A stretch of DNA of 64,000 bases from PHBD01 sp964578535 (GCA_964578535.1 CAZODI010000005.1:1-64000), one strand, 5' to 3'. Positions 31,400 to 41,172 are shown, counted from the first letter of the stretch. Made by a program: numbers and translations. The notes: generated by a model not told the origin, from the letters alone.

Positions 31400-34063
31400 C
31401 TATAATTTCCGCTCGACCCGCTCCTTCACATAGGCCTCGATCACGTCCCCTTCACGGAGGTCGTTGAAGTTCTCGATACCGATCCCGCATTCATAACCGG
31501 TCTGGACCTCCTTGACGTCGTCTTTCAAGCGTTTGAGGGAAGCGAACCGGCCGTCATAGAGCACGACCCCCTGTCGAAGCAGCCTCAGTTGGGCGTTGCG
31601 GGAGATCTTGCCGTCCACGACATAGCTGCCGGCAATGGTCCCTGCCTTCGGAATCTTGAAGAGCTGGCGGACCTCCGCGTGTCCCTGAACCACATCCCGG
31701 TACTCCGGTTCCAGGAGCCCTTCCATGGCCGCCCTCATATCGGCGATTACATTGTAGATGATATCGTAAGGTTTGATCTCGACGCCTTCGTTTTCCGCGA
31801 GTTCGGCAACCCGCGCATCGGGCCGGACGTTGAAACCAATGATGATGGCATTGGAGGCAGAGGCCAGCATGACGTCCGTCTCCGTCACGGTGCCGGTGGA
31901 ACTGTGAATGATCTTGACCTTGATTTCCTCCGTGCCGAGTTTATGGAGAGCGTCGGCAAGAGCCTCAACGGACCCCTGAACATCGGCCTTGAGGATGACG
32001 TTGAGTTCCTTGACGCCCTCCTTCATCCGTTGATAAAGTTGTTCCAGGGTGATCTTGGACGTGGAGGAAAGTTCTCTCTCCCGTTCCTTACGTACCCAGT
32101 ATTCGCTGATGCCTTTGGCCTTCTTCTCGTCTTCAACGCCCACAAACTCGGCCCCTACGTGGGGAACGCCGGAAAAGCCGATGACAACAACAGGCATGGA
32201 GGGTGGGGCTTCCTTCACCCGGCGTCCCTGGTCGTCGATCATAGCCCTGACCCGTCCGAATTCCGTCCGGGAAACAAAGGTGTCCCCTTCTTTCAGCGTG
32301 CCTTCCTGAATCAGGACGGTCGCTACGGGCCCACGTCCACGGTCGAGCGTTGACTCGATGATAATACCCCGGGCCGACTGATCCGGATCGGCCTTCAGTT
32401 CCAGCACGTCCGCCTGGAGAAGAATCATTTCCAGGAGTTCCTCGATACCCTCCTGCTTTTTCGCGGACACTTCCGAGAAGATTGTATCCCCTCCCCATTC
32501 CTCGGAAACCAGGTTGTATTCCGTCAGCCCTTGCTTGATCCGCGCAATATCGGCATTGGGCTTGTCGATCTTGTTGATAGCCACCATGATGGGAACGCCG
32601 GCGGACCGGGCATGATTGATGGCCTCCACGGTCTGTTCCATGACGCCGTCGTCGGCGGCAACTACGAGAACGACGATGTCCGTGACTTGGGCTCCGCGGG
32701 CGCGCATGGCTGTAAACGCTTCGTGGCCGGGCGTGTCCAGGAATACGATGTCCCGATCCTTGATGTGGACGTGATAGGCACCAATCGCCTGGGTGATTCC
32801 GCCTGCCTCTCCTTCGATCACGTTGGTCTGGCGAATCGCGTCCAGGAGAGACGTCTTTCCGTGATCGACGTGCCCCATGATCGTCACGACAGGGGCCCGC
32901 GGCTTCAGATTCGCTGTAGCCGTCTCCGGACGCTGAATGGTTTCATCGTAATCAAAAGCGGCCGCTTCCACTTGATATCCGAAATCACCCGCGATCAGTG
33001 CGGCGGTGTCGAAGTCGATGGACTGATTGATCCCCGCCATCAGCCCCAGCCCGATCAGTTTGTTGATGACTTCACTGGCCTTGACGCCCATTTTCTTTGC
33101 CAGTTCCCCGACAGTGATGGCTTCCATCACCTTGATCCGCCGCTTGCTTGCCTTGGGAACCGTGATCTGGGGCTTCTGCATGCGGACAACCGTGGCCTTC
33201 TTATCATCACGCCAGTGCGCTGACCGATCGTCGGTATCCAGTTCCTGCCGGATGTCCCGCCGGTCAAGGGACTTGCGTGCCATGGATTTCTTCTTCTGAC
33301 CCGGCTGCTCGCCCATGACCACTTCAATGGTCTTTTTCTTCTTATCGGCCACCCATCTCGGTTTCTTGTCCGGTGTCGCGCCCGCTGCGGGAGCTGCCGG
33401 GGGAACATCCCTCGTCACTTTGAGGTCGGGCCGGCGGGGCGCTTCTTTTCTCGCTCCCGGCGCGGCAGAGGCCTGCCTTGGCGGAACCGGCTCCCTCCTC
33501 ACAAACGGTTTTCGGATCTCACCCGGGGCGGGCCTGGAAATGACCGTGGCAGTCGTGCCGCGGGAAGGAACCTCCGGAGGCTTTTCCGGCATCTTTTCCC
33601 CCACCGGAGGAGCGGTTGGCTCCGTGGCTGCGGGGACCGGTTCCATCAGCGGTTCGGCTTCCTTTTTAAGCGGCTCCGGCGGGGTCGCTGGTGCAGCCGC
33701 GGGTTGTACCGGTTCGGAAGGCTCCGGCAGGACCACTGCGGGCACCTCATCCGCAGACGCATCCGCATCCACTTCTACTTCGGCTTCCGCTTCCACAGCC
33801 GTTTGCTCGGTCATTGCAGCAGGTTCTTCTTCCGCAGCCGTTCGTATCGCACGGCGCCGGATCACCGTCGACTTGATCCGCTGCTCCACAACCTCCCGAG
33901 GCTCCGGCGCCAGCAATTCTTTCTGGATCCTCTCCAGGTCCGCCTCCTCGAGCGTGCTCGAGTGAGATTTCACGATGACACCGATCTTTTCCAGGCGGGA
34001 AATGAGCTCTTTGTTGTCAAGGCCCAGTTCCTTCGCCAGTTCGTATACCCTCTTCTTCGACAT
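31400..34063 (-). CDS. infB: translation initiation factor IF-2
   Basis: An 887-residue IF-2. The N-terminus has an IF2_N module (VYELAKELGLDNKELISRLEKIG), a long Pro/Ala/Glu-rich region to about residue 300 and a second IF2_N module (ITVGELAKKMGVKASEVINKLI). The GTPase domain shows G1 GHVDHGKTS, G3 DTPGHEAF and G4 NKID, followed by domains II-IV. It brings fMet-tRNA to the 30S subunit. It follows nusA with a 55-base gap. Confidence 0.97.
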   Translation of the reverse strand: MSKKRVYELAKELGLDNKELISRLEKIGVIVKSHSSTLEEADLERIQKELLAPEPREVVEQRIKSTVIRRRAIRTAAEEEPAAMTEQTAVEAEAEVEVDADASADEVPAVVLPEPSEPVQPAAAPATPPEPLKKEAEPLMEPVPAATEPTAPPVGEKMPEKPPEVPSRGTTATVISRPAPGEIRKPFVRREPVPPRQASAAPGARKEAPRRPDLKVTRDVPPAAPAAGATPDKKPRWVADKKKKTIEVVMGEQPGQKKKSMARKSLDRRDIRQELDTDDRSAHWRDDKKATVVRMQKPQITVPKASKRRIKVMEAITVGELAKKMGVKASEVINKLIGLGLMAGINQSIDFDTAALIAGDFGYQVEAAAFDYDETIQRPETATANLKPRAPVVTIMGHVDHGKTSLLDAIRQTNVIEGEAGGITQAIGAYHVHIKDRDIVFLDTPGHEAFTAMRARGAQVTDIVVLVVAADDGVMEQTVEAINHARSAGVPIMVAINKIDKPNADIARIKQGLTEYNLVSEEWGGDTIFSEVSAKKQEGIEELLEMILLQADVLELKADPDQSARGIIIESTLDRGRGPVATVLIQEGTLKEGDTFVSRTEFGRVRAMIDDQGRRVKEAPPSMPVVVIGFSGVPHVGAEFVGVEDEKKAKGISEYWVRKERERELSSTSKITLEQLYQRMKEGVKELNVILKADVQGSVEALADALHKLGTEEIKVKIIHSSTGTVTETDVMLASASNAIIIGFNVRPDARVAELAENEGVEIKPYDIIYNVIADMRAAMEGLLEPEYRDVVQGHAEVRQLFKIPKAGTIAGSYVVDGKISRNAQLRLLRQGVVLYDGRFASLKRLKDDVKEVQTGYECGIGIENFNDLREGDVIEAYVKERVERKL

Positions 34064-34118
34064 CCCGACTTCCTCCGACGAAGTCCAAACAGAGGAAAAT
34101 ACCCTGTTGGGTCTTTGA

Positions 34119-35381
34119 TCACTCGCTTTTTTCGGCGACAGTAGCCTGCGTGATCATCCTTCCCGCTTCTTCAATCCATTGGGCAGCCATTTGAACGTCC
34201 ATACCGGGCAGCACGGAGATCGCCTCCGGATTCGCGGCAGCCAGAGCCGCCACGGTCTTGAAACCGTGCTCATAAAGCTGTTCCGCCCGCTCTTCGCTCA
34301 TCCCGGGAATCCCCATCAACTCCTTGTGTCCCGGATCCTCCTGAGAAGAAATAAGCGCTTCCGTCTTCACATCGATTTTCCAGCCTGTCAGCTTGACGGC
34401 CAGCCGAACATTCTGCCCGTTCTTGCCGATGGCCAAGGAAAGCTGATCATCGGGAACGATGATCTCCATGGCACGGTTTTCCTCGTCCATGAGCACTTTT
34501 TCCACCTTGGCCGGGGACAGGGCGCTGCAGACGAACTTGACCGGATCATCGGAATACGGAACGATGTCGATCTTCTCACCCCGCAGTTCCTGCACCACGC
34601 TCTGCACGCGGGATCCCCTCATGCCGACGCAGGCACCCACCGGATCGATATCCTTGTCCTTGGTGCGCACGGCGATTTTCGCCCGTTTCCCGGGTTCTCT
34701 CGCCACATTGACCAGTTCGATGAGTCCCTCGGAGATTTCCGGAACCTCGACCTCGAACAGGGCCCGCAGGAATCCTGGATGGGTCCTCGAGAGAATGATC
34801 TGCGGCCCTTTTGTAATCCGCTTCACTTCCAGGATATAGGCACGAATCCGCTCCCCCCGCTTGTACACTTCCTTGAAGATCTGTTCAGATACGGGAATGA
34901 CGCCCTCCGCACGGCCGAGGTTTACAATGATGGATCCTCCCTCGAACCGCTGGACAAATCCGTTGATCAGTTCCCCTTTCCGGTCCTTATATTCGTCGTA
35001 GATGTTATCCCGCTCCGCATCCTTTACCCGCTGGATGATAATCTGCTTGGCTGTCTGAACGGCGATTCTTCCGAAGGTGCTTGTATCGATCTTTATCCCC
35101 AGGCTGTCCCCGGGCTCCGCCTCCTCGTCGAGCGTTTGCCTCGCTTCGTCCAGCAGGATATGAAGATCCGGATCGAGGATCTTGTCCACCACCATCTTGA
35201 ACTGGAAAACCTCCACCTCGCCGGCTTCATCGTTATAGTGAGCCTCGATCTCCACGTGGGGACCCAGCTTCTTGCGCGCTGCCGTCAGCATCGCCGCCTC
35301 CAGGGCCTCGATGATGATCTGCTTGTCGATTCCCCGGTCTTTCCCCATCTGTTCGATCAGTCGTTTCAACTCCGGCAACAT
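34119..35381 (-). CDS. nusA: transcription termination/antitermination factor NusA
   Basis: A 420-residue NusA. The N-terminal RNA-polymerase-binding domain (LKRLIEQMGKDRGIDKQIIIEALEAAML) is followed by S1 (GELINGFVQRFEGGSIIVNLGR) and two KH domains (CVGMRGSRVQSVVQEL; AIGKNGQNVRLAVKLTGW). A single helix-hairpin-helix segment (LMGIPGMSEERAEQLYEHGFKTVAALAA) is at the end. The ATG at 35381 follows GGAGG; the frame is open 14 codons further upstream without support. Confidence 0.96.
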   Translation of the reverse strand: MLPELKRLIEQMGKDRGIDKQIIIEALEAAMLTAARKKLGPHVEIEAHYNDEAGEVEVFQFKMVVDKILDPDLHILLDEARQTLDEEAEPGDSLGIKIDTSTFGRIAVQTAKQIIIQRVKDAERDNIYDEYKDRKGELINGFVQRFEGGSIIVNLGRAEGVIPVSEQIFKEVYKRGERIRAYILEVKRITKGPQIILSRTHPGFLRALFEVEVPEISEGLIELVNVAREPGKRAKIAVRTKDKDIDPVGACVGMRGSRVQSVVQELRGEKIDIVPYSDDPVKFVCSALSPAKVEKVLMDEENRAMEIIVPDDQLSLAIGKNGQNVRLAVKLTGWKIDVKTEALISSQEDPGHKELMGIPGMSEERAEQLYEHGFKTVAALAAANPEAISVLPGMDVQMAAQWIEEAGRMITQATVAEKSE

Positions 35382-35533
35382 GAACGTTCCTCCGCTTACA
35401 AAATATGGCTCGTCACCAGGCACGCGATCGGGACGGATGGCAGGCCATTCATCTGTCCCGGGCGCCCGCCGGGGGCTGCCGTTTACAAGTCTGTCGCCGA
35501 TCCGGAGACGAAAGGTGCCGCTCCGGCTGCGAC

Positions 35534-36073
35534 TCAGTGACGGGCTTTCTTCTTTCCCTTTCGGGGGACCTCCGTACGACGGGTTTCTCCCTCAACATCA
35601 ATAAGGTTTGCCTTCACAACGGCTTTTCTCGGGATGCGCCGGACCGCACCGTCAACCTCAACCAGGAGCATCCTTTCCGCCTCTCCGGAATCGTACTCCA
35701 GGAGGGTTCCGCGGACATTCCTCCGCCCGTCCAGCGAACCGTCCAGCCTCAACACCACCGGGCTTCCGCAAAAGCGGGCAAAATCGTGGTCCCGGAACAA
35801 AGGCCGGTTCGGACCTGGCGAGGAGACCTCCAGCGTGTAGGGCCCCGGCGGCAGATCATGGACCTCCAGGAGATCCCCCAGCACATGGCTGACCCGCGTG
35901 CAGTCATCCAGGGTAACACCCCCGGTCTTATCCAGGAAAATCCTCACGATCCAGCGGGTCTTCATACGGATGCACTCCACGTGGATCAATTCCACGCCCT
36001 CTGCATCCGCAGTGGGTTCCGCCAGATTCCAGATCGCTTCTTCGATGGACCTTCCGGTCGGGCCGTTTTCCAT
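35534..36073 (-). CDS. rimP: ribosome maturation factor RimP
   Basis: A 179-residue RimP. SIEEAIWNLAEPTADAEGVELIHVEC and WIVRIFLDKTGGVTLDDCTRVSHVLGDLLE form the N-terminal domain. YTLEVSSPGPNRPL is the family's most conserved motif, and an SH3-like C-terminal domain ends in a basic tail. It assists 30S assembly. The ATG at 36073 is closest to the conserved start but has no Shine-Dalgarno sequence: the preceding bases are the T-run of the tRNA terminator. An in-frame ATG at 36109 lies upstream of that terminator hairpin. Confidence 0.9.
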   Translation of the reverse strand: MENGPTGRSIEEAIWNLAEPTADAEGVELIHVECIRMKTRWIVRIFLDKTGGVTLDDCTRVSHVLGDLLEVHDLPPGPYTLEVSSPGPNRPLFRDHDFARFCGSPVVLRLDGSLDGRRNVRGTLLEYDSGEAERMLLVEVDGAVRRIPRKAVVKANLIDVEGETRRTEVPRKGKKKARH

Positions 36074-36080
36074 TGCTTTG

Positions 36081-36105
36081 AAAAAAAAAGTGGGCTCAGG
36101 CCCAC
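36081..36105 (-). terminator. intrinsic terminator between tRNA-Gly and rimP
   Basis: On the minus strand GTGGGC-CTGA-GCCCAC is followed by nine T residues. It ends the tRNA transcript and lies only eight bases before the rimP start, so rimP-nusA-infB expression must depend on readthrough or antitermination, or on a promoter hidden in this gap. Confidence 0.85.
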
Positions 36106-36239
36106 TCATCAGAAATCCACGATGATCTGGCGGGGCGGTAACATATCCAAACCGCAATTTCAAGTGTTTTTTTCCGCAGGAAGCCCGGATTTGCCCCGAA
36201 AACAAAGGCTGGAGATACCCCATGGAGGAAGGAAATCAA

Positions 36240-36314
36240 TGGAGCGGGCGATGGGAATCGAACCCACGACGTTCAGCTTGGGAAGCTGACATTCTACCTC
36301 TGAATTACGCCCGC
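36240..36314 (-). tRNA. tRNA-Gly, anticodon CCC
   Basis: A complete cloverleaf is readable on the minus strand. The acceptor arms are GCGGGCG/CGCCCGC, the D-arm contains AGAGGTA, the anticodon stem TCAGC/GCTGA encloses loop TTCCCAA, and the T-arm is GTGGG-TTCGATT-CCCAT. The discriminator base is T and the CCA end is encoded (36240-36242). The CCC anticodon reads GGG glycine codons. Confidence 0.93.
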
Positions 36315-36347
36315 CCTCGATGATTCCTGATGTTGAATGGGAGCGCC

Positions 36348-36376
36348 ATCCTAATGGAGACCGTTTTTTTTATCAA
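36348..36376 (-). promoter_or_regulatory. promoter of tRNA-Gly and the rimP-nusA-infB operon
   Basis: On the minus strand TTGATA (5 of 6) and TAGGAT (4 of 6) are 17 bases apart, about 34 bases before the mature tRNA 5' end. The -35 hexamer overlaps the hisD stop codon. Confidence 0.6.
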
Positions 36377-37728
36377 GGCTTTTTTCCCGTTGTATCCTTT
36401 TCGAGAACTGATGATCGGGAATCCGGAGCCCCGGACGAAGTCCCTTCCATCCGGACGGATGCGGCCAACCCGTGTCCCGTCAGCCCCTCCATAGCCGCAA
36501 AAGCCGCAACCGAAGCTCCGTAGCGACCGAAGGCCTCCGGTGAAAACTGGATGATGCTTGTCCGCTTGAGGAAATCGTACACACCCAGCGGAGACGAGAA
36601 GCGGGCGGTCCCACCGGTAGGCAGGATGTGGTTCGGACCGGCGAGATAATCCCCGATCGCCTCGGGTGCATGCGCCCCCAGGAAGATGGAGCCGGCATGC
36701 CGGAACATGGGCAGGATGCTCCGGGGATTCTCCACCATCAGCTCCAGGTGCTCCGGCGCGAACCGGTTGGCGACGTTTGCCGCCTCCTCCAGGTCCTCCA
36801 CCAGAAAGATCGCACCGTAACGCTCCAGGGATCGCGTCAGGATCTCCCTCCTGGACAGGCTGCTCACCAGCCGATCCACCTCTGCCGACACGTGGACGGC
36901 ATACTCTGAATCGGGGGTAACCAGAACCGCGCTGGCCGATTCGTCATGCTCCGCCTGGGCGATAAGGTCCGCGGCGGCAAATGCCGCGGGGGCGCTGCCG
37001 TCGGCGACAATCAGAACTTCGCTGGGTCCGGCGATCATGTCGATGGAGACCTCCCCGAAGACGATCCGTTTGGCGGCGGCCACATATGCATTGCCGGGTC
37101 CCACGATCTTGTCGACCCTCGGCACCGAAGCGGTCCCGTACGCCAGGGCTGCAATGGCCTGCGCTCCGCCGATCTTGAGGATGCGTGTGACCCCGCAAAG
37201 CTTTGCCGCAGCGGCGATCAGGGGATGAAGGCGCCCATCCCGGACCGGCGAAGCGAGCAGGATTTCCTTCACCCCGGCGATCCGGGCAGGGATCGCGGCC
37301 ATGAGCACCGTTGAGGGATAGGCCGCAAGTCCTCCGGGGGCATAGACGCCCACCCGGTCCAGAGGAAGAACCCGCTGTTCCAGGAGCACGCCCACCTCAT
37401 CATCGATCCGCCAGTCCGGAAGAACCTGTCTCCGGTGATATCGCTCGATCCGCCCGGCGCTCAGGCGAAGGATCTCCCATTCCTGCGGGGAAACGGCGGA
37501 CAGCGCGGTTTCGATCTCCGCCGGCGAAGCTTCAACCGCACCCGGAGAAAGAAGGCAGCCGTCGAATTGCTTTGTATAGGCGAAGAGTGCTTCATCGCCC
37601 CGGTCGGCCACATCCCGAACGATGCGGAACGTCGTGTTCCAGAGATCCTCGTCGAAGACCCGACCCCGTCCCGCGATCTGCCGGAACACCTCTTCAAACC
37701 GGGAATCGCCTGTGCGGATGATCCTCAT
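36373..37728 (-). CDS. hisD: histidinol dehydrogenase
   Basis: A 451-residue zinc enzyme that oxidises histidinol to histidine in two NAD-dependent steps. Typical parts: DEALFAYTKQFDG, VLPLDRVGVYAPGGLAAYPSTVLM, KIGGAQAIAALAYGTASVPRVDKIVGPGN, IDMIAGPSEVLIVAD, AEHDESA (zinc and catalytic region), FAPEHLEL and AGSIFLGAHAPEAIGDYLAGPNHILPT. Length is slightly above average because of a short C-terminal tail. It starts one base after murA, separate from hisC at 6656. Confidence 0.96.
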   Translation of the reverse strand: MRIIRTGDSRFEEVFRQIAGRGRVFDEDLWNTTFRIVRDVADRGDEALFAYTKQFDGCLLSPGAVEASPAEIETALSAVSPQEWEILRLSAGRIERYHRRQVLPDWRIDDEVGVLLEQRVLPLDRVGVYAPGGLAAYPSTVLMAAIPARIAGVKEILLASPVRDGRLHPLIAAAAKLCGVTRILKIGGAQAIAALAYGTASVPRVDKIVGPGNAYVAAAKRIVFGEVSIDMIAGPSEVLIVADGSAPAAFAAADLIAQAEHDESASAVLVTPDSEYAVHVSAEVDRLVSSLSRREILTRSLERYGAIFLVEDLEEAANVANRFAPEHLELMVENPRSILPMFRHAGSIFLGAHAPEAIGDYLAGPNHILPTGGTARFSSPLGVYDFLKRTSIIQFSPEAFGRYGASVAAFAAMEGLTGHGLAASVRMEGTSSGAPDSRSSVLEKDTTGKKP

Positions 37729-37729
37729 C

Positions 37730-38980
37730 TCATGCCTTCTCCCTTTTCACATCGGCTCCGAGAGCGGAAAACTTCTTCTCCATGGACTCATACCCGCGAT
37801 CCAGGTGGTAGACGCGGGCGACATCCGTCCGTCCCTCCGCAGCCAGCCCTGCCAGGACCAGGGACGCCGATGCCCGGAGGTCGGTGGCCATCACCGGTGC
37901 TCCGAGAAGCCGCGGGACCCCTCTTACGAAGGCGCTGCTCCCCTGGATATCAATGTCCGCACCCATCCGCAGCAGTTCGCTCACGTGCATGAAGCGGTTT
38001 TCGAAGACCGTCTCGGTCACGACGCTGAAACCCTGCCCGAGGGCCATCATCGCCATGATCTGCGCCTGGAGGTCCGTCGGAAACCCGGGATAGGGAAGGG
38101 TCTTCACATCGACGCTCGCGATCCGCCGGGTCCCGACAGCCCGGATTTCACCCGGCTCCGTCTCAATGGTCATGCCCGACTCCTGAAGTTTCACAATCAG
38201 CGCCTCAATGTGGCCGGGATCGCATCCCGTCAGGCGGATGTCCCCACCCGTCATGCCGGCGGCGATCAGGAACGTACCCGCCTCGATCCGGTCAGGGATG
38301 ACAGAGGCTTCCACGGGGTGAAGGTGCGGAACCCCTTCAATCGTGATCACGTCCGTTCCCGCTCCATGGATGCGTGCGCCCATCCCGACCAGAACATCGG
38401 CCAGGTTGACCACTTCAGGCTCTTTCGCGGCATTCTGCAGGATGGTCGTCCCCTCGGCGAGGGTCGCGGCCATCATGATGTTCTCCGTTCCCGTTACGGT
38501 GGAGAGATCGAAGTAAATCCGCGCTCCTTTGAGCCTCCGCGCCCTTGCATCAATATACCCCTCCTCCAGGCGGATCTCCGCTCCCATCTCTTCCAGCGCC
38601 TTGATGTGCAGGTTGACGGGTCTCGCCCCGATGGCGCACCCGCCTGGCAGGGAGACCCTTGCCCGGCCCATCCTGGCTACCAGCGGCCCCAGGACCAGGA
38701 TGGAGGCCCGCATCGTCTTCACCAGGTCATACGGAGCCTCGCAACTGGTAATCGTGGTGGCGTCCACCTGGATGGTTCCGTTTCCTTCCGTTCGCACACC
38801 GAGATTATGCAGCAGCCTGCGGGCCGTCTTGATGTCCACCAGGTTCGGGATGTTGCCGAACCGGTTCGTCCCCTCCGTCAGGAGCGCCGAAAACAGGATG
38901 GGCAGCGCCGCGTTCTTGGCGCCGCTGACGGGAACGTCCCCCTTCAGCTTCCTGCCCCCCTGAATGACGATTTTATCCAT
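37730..38980 (-). CDS. murA: UDP-N-acetylglucosamine 1-carboxyvinyltransferase
   Basis: A 416-residue MurA, the first committed enzyme of peptidoglycan synthesis, transferring enolpyruvate from PEP. Motifs: VPVSGAKNAALPILFSALL at the start, the catalytic loop GGCAIGARPVNLHIKALEEMG with the active-site Cys (so fosfomycin-sensitive in principle), TGTENIMMAATLAEGTTILQNAA, YPGFPTDLQAQIMAM and the C-terminal DRGYESMEKK. GGAG lies seven bases upstream of the ATG. It overlaps prmC by eight bases. Confidence 0.96.
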   Translation of the reverse strand: MDKIVIQGGRKLKGDVPVSGAKNAALPILFSALLTEGTNRFGNIPNLVDIKTARRLLHNLGVRTEGNGTIQVDATTITSCEAPYDLVKTMRASILVLGPLVARMGRARVSLPGGCAIGARPVNLHIKALEEMGAEIRLEEGYIDARARRLKGARIYFDLSTVTGTENIMMAATLAEGTTILQNAAKEPEVVNLADVLVGMGARIHGAGTDVITIEGVPHLHPVEASVIPDRIEAGTFLIAAGMTGGDIRLTGCDPGHIEALIVKLQESGMTIETEPGEIRAVGTRRIASVDVKTLPYPGFPTDLQAQIMAMMALGQGFSVVTETVFENRFMHVSELLRMGADIDIQGSSAFVRGVPRLLGAPVMATDLRASASLVLAGLAAEGRTDVARVYHLDRGYESMEKKFSALGADVKREKA

Positions 38981-39830
38981 GATCGATCTCCATTTTCCTG
39001 GCCTTCACGACACGGTCCCGGCCCCCGTAGTCCTGCCGGATGCCGATGCGGTCATAACGGCCGTCATCCTTCAACGCTTCCGCGAGTTCTCCCGCCTGCC
39101 GATCGCCCGTCTCCAACAGGAGCCAGCCTCCCTCCTGAAGGACGGACGAGGCGCCCGCGATCAGCCGGCGGTGTACCGACGTTCCGTCACCGGGAGCCCA
39201 CAGGGCTTCTTTCGGTTCATATTCCCTTACCCCGGGAGGCAGTTCCCTGAATTCATCCTCCGGAATGTAAGGGGGGTTTGAGACGATCAGATCAAAAGGT
39301 CCGCGCAGCGGCTCCAGGAGGTCCGCCACCACGATGGACACCCGATCCGCCACACCCGCCCGTTCCGCGTTTCCCGCCGCCGCCGTCGCGGCCTCGGGAG
39401 AGCGATCCGTCGCCACAATCCATGCCCGGGGTAGCTCCCGGGACAACGCCACAGCCACGGCACCGCTTCCCGTTCCCACATCCAGAATGCGGTCACGGGC
39501 CTGTGCCACCCGGAGGGCCTCTTCGACAAGAATTTCCGTGTCCGCCCGGGGAATCAGGACCCGCCGGTCAACGGCAAAGAGGATCGACCAGAACTCCTTT
39601 TCTCCGACGATGTAGGCGACCGGCTCCTGTCGCCGGCGCCTCTCCACCCATTCGCGAAACCTGCGGAGGGTGTCCAGACCGACGATCTCCTCGGGATGGG
39701 AATAAAGATGCGTGCGATCTGTCCCGAGAGACCGGCACAACAGGACTTCGGCGTCCAGGCGCGGGGTGGGCAAACCGTGTCGGCGAAGGAAGTCCGTCGC
39801 CTCGTGCAGGACGGAACGGATGGTTGCCAT
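38973..39830 (-). CDS. prmC: peptide chain release factor N5-glutamine methyltransferase
   Basis: A 285-residue class-I methyltransferase. An N-terminal helical domain (PTPRLDAEVLLCRSLGTDRTHLY) precedes the SAM-binding site RILDVGTGSGAVAVALSRELP and the NPPY catalytic tetrad in LIVSNPPYIPEDEF. It methylates the glutamine of the GGQ motif in release factors. It lies directly downstream of prfA, which encodes its substrate. Confidence 0.95.
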   Translation of the reverse strand: MATIRSVLHEATDFLRRHGLPTPRLDAEVLLCRSLGTDRTHLYSHPEEIVGLDTLRRFREWVERRRRQEPVAYIVGEKEFWSILFAVDRRVLIPRADTEILVEEALRVAQARDRILDVGTGSGAVAVALSRELPRAWIVATDRSPEAATAAAGNAERAGVADRVSIVVADLLEPLRGPFDLIVSNPPYIPEDEFRELPPGVREYEPKEALWAPGDGTSVHRRLIAGASSVLQEGGWLLLETGDRQAGELAEALKDDGRYDRIGIRQDYGGRDRVVKARKMEIDHG

Positions 39831-39870
39831 GAATCCCCCCGATTCACGACGGTCTCGGGACGAGCCGGCT

Positions 39871-40944
39871 TCAGGCGGGTGTCGCCGCCTTGAGGGCGTT
39901 CGCCTGGAAATGGGTCGTCAGGGTGTCGATAATCCCCTGAATCTCGCCGTCCAGGATGCTCTCCAGGTTGTACAGGGTCAGCCCGATGCGATGATCCGTG
40001 ACCCGGCCCTGTGGAAAATTGTAGGTCCGGATGCGCTCGCTGCGGTCCCCGCTCCCCACCTGGCTTCGCCGGGCCTCCGTTATTTCGGCGTTCTGCTTCT
40101 GCACCATGATGTCCAGTAGCCTCGCCCGGAGCACCTTCATTGCCTTCGCCTTGTTCTTGAGCTGGGATTTTTCATCCTGGCAGGTGACGATCAGGCCGGT
40201 GGGCAGGTGGGTGATCCGCACCGCGGAATCGGTTGTGTTGACGCTCTGCCCGCCGTGGCCGCTGGAATGGTAGACATCGATCCGCAGATCGTTCGGGTCG
40301 ATCTGAAGGTCCACCTCCTCGGCCTCCGGAAGAATCGCCACCGTCACCGCCGAGGTGTGGATCCGGCCCTGGGACTCCGTAACGGGAACCCGCTGCACCC
40401 GGTGGACGCCGCTCTCGTACTTGAGACGGCTGTAGGCTCCGCGGCCCTCGATCATGGCGATGATTTCCTTGAAACCGCCCACCCCTCCGGACGGGCTGCC
40501 GCTGATCACCTCGACCTTCCAGCCGGACCGCTCGGCATAGCGGGCGTACATGCGGAAGAGATCGGCGGCGAAGAGCCCCGCCTCGTCGCCGCCCGTACCC
40601 GCGCGGATTTCCAGGAGAACGTTTCTCTCGTCGTTCGGGTCTTTCGGAAGCAGGAGGATTTTCAGGCGCTCTTCCAGGAGTGCCCTCTGTTCCTTGAGCC
40701 GGGGCAGCTCTTCCCGCACCAGTTCCTTCAGCTCCTCGTCGTCCTCCCGGAGGATCCGCTGGTCCTCCTCTATTTGCCCGCCCAGCTTTTCATATTCCCG
40801 CCAGGCCTCCACCAGGTCGTGCAGGTCGGAATGCTCCTTGGCATATTTCTGGTACAGGGAAGGTTTGGTGACCACGTCGGAACTGCTCAGCAAACCCTCC
40901 AGTTCCTGAAACCGCTGATCTATGTCTTTCAGTCTCTTGAACAT
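39871..40944 (-). CDS. prfA: peptide chain release factor 1
   Basis: A 357-residue class-I release factor that reads UAA and UAG. The central catalytic motif SSGHGGQSVNTTDSAVRITHLPTG contains the GGQ that triggers peptidyl-tRNA hydrolysis. GVHRVQRVPVTESQGRIHTSAVTVAILPE and the C-terminal coiled helix ENARITEARRSQVG-type segment (here NAEITEARRSQVGSGDRSERIRTYNFPQGRVTDHR) are standard. It is first in a close run with prmC, murA and hisD. Confidence 0.96.
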   Translation of the reverse strand: MFKRLKDIDQRFQELEGLLSSSDVVTKPSLYQKYAKEHSDLHDLVEAWREYEKLGGQIEEDQRILREDDEELKELVREELPRLKEQRALLEERLKILLLPKDPNDERNVLLEIRAGTGGDEAGLFAADLFRMYARYAERSGWKVEVISGSPSGGVGGFKEIIAMIEGRGAYSRLKYESGVHRVQRVPVTESQGRIHTSAVTVAILPEAEEVDLQIDPNDLRIDVYHSSGHGGQSVNTTDSAVRITHLPTGLIVTCQDEKSQLKNKAKAMKVLRARLLDIMVQKQNAEITEARRSQVGSGDRSERIRTYNFPQGRVTDHRIGLTLYNLESILDGEIQGIIDTLTTHFQANALKAATPA

Positions 40945-41116
40945 GGAGTTACCGAGAATCCGGGAGAAGGGGCGGGAATTCCGGGCATGCGGGCCTGCCT
41001 GTCACGGCCGTGCCTGCCTGGAAGACTTCGGGGGACTTTGCCCCGGGAAAGCTGGAACACCGGTGGGCGGATCGGGATGCAACGGAACCGGACCGTCTCT
41101 TCCTGTCGATCACTCC

Positions 41117-41139
41117 ACAAAACCGGTCGCCTGACCGGT
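41117..41139 (-). terminator. probable intrinsic terminator after rpmE
   Basis: On the minus strand ACCGGTC-AGGC-GACCGGT, a perfect 7-bp stem, is followed by TTTG. The T-run is short, so termination may be partial and allow readthrough into prfA. Confidence 0.5.
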
Positions 41140-41172
41140 CTCATGAACACCCCCGGCAGGGGGAGAATTCGC

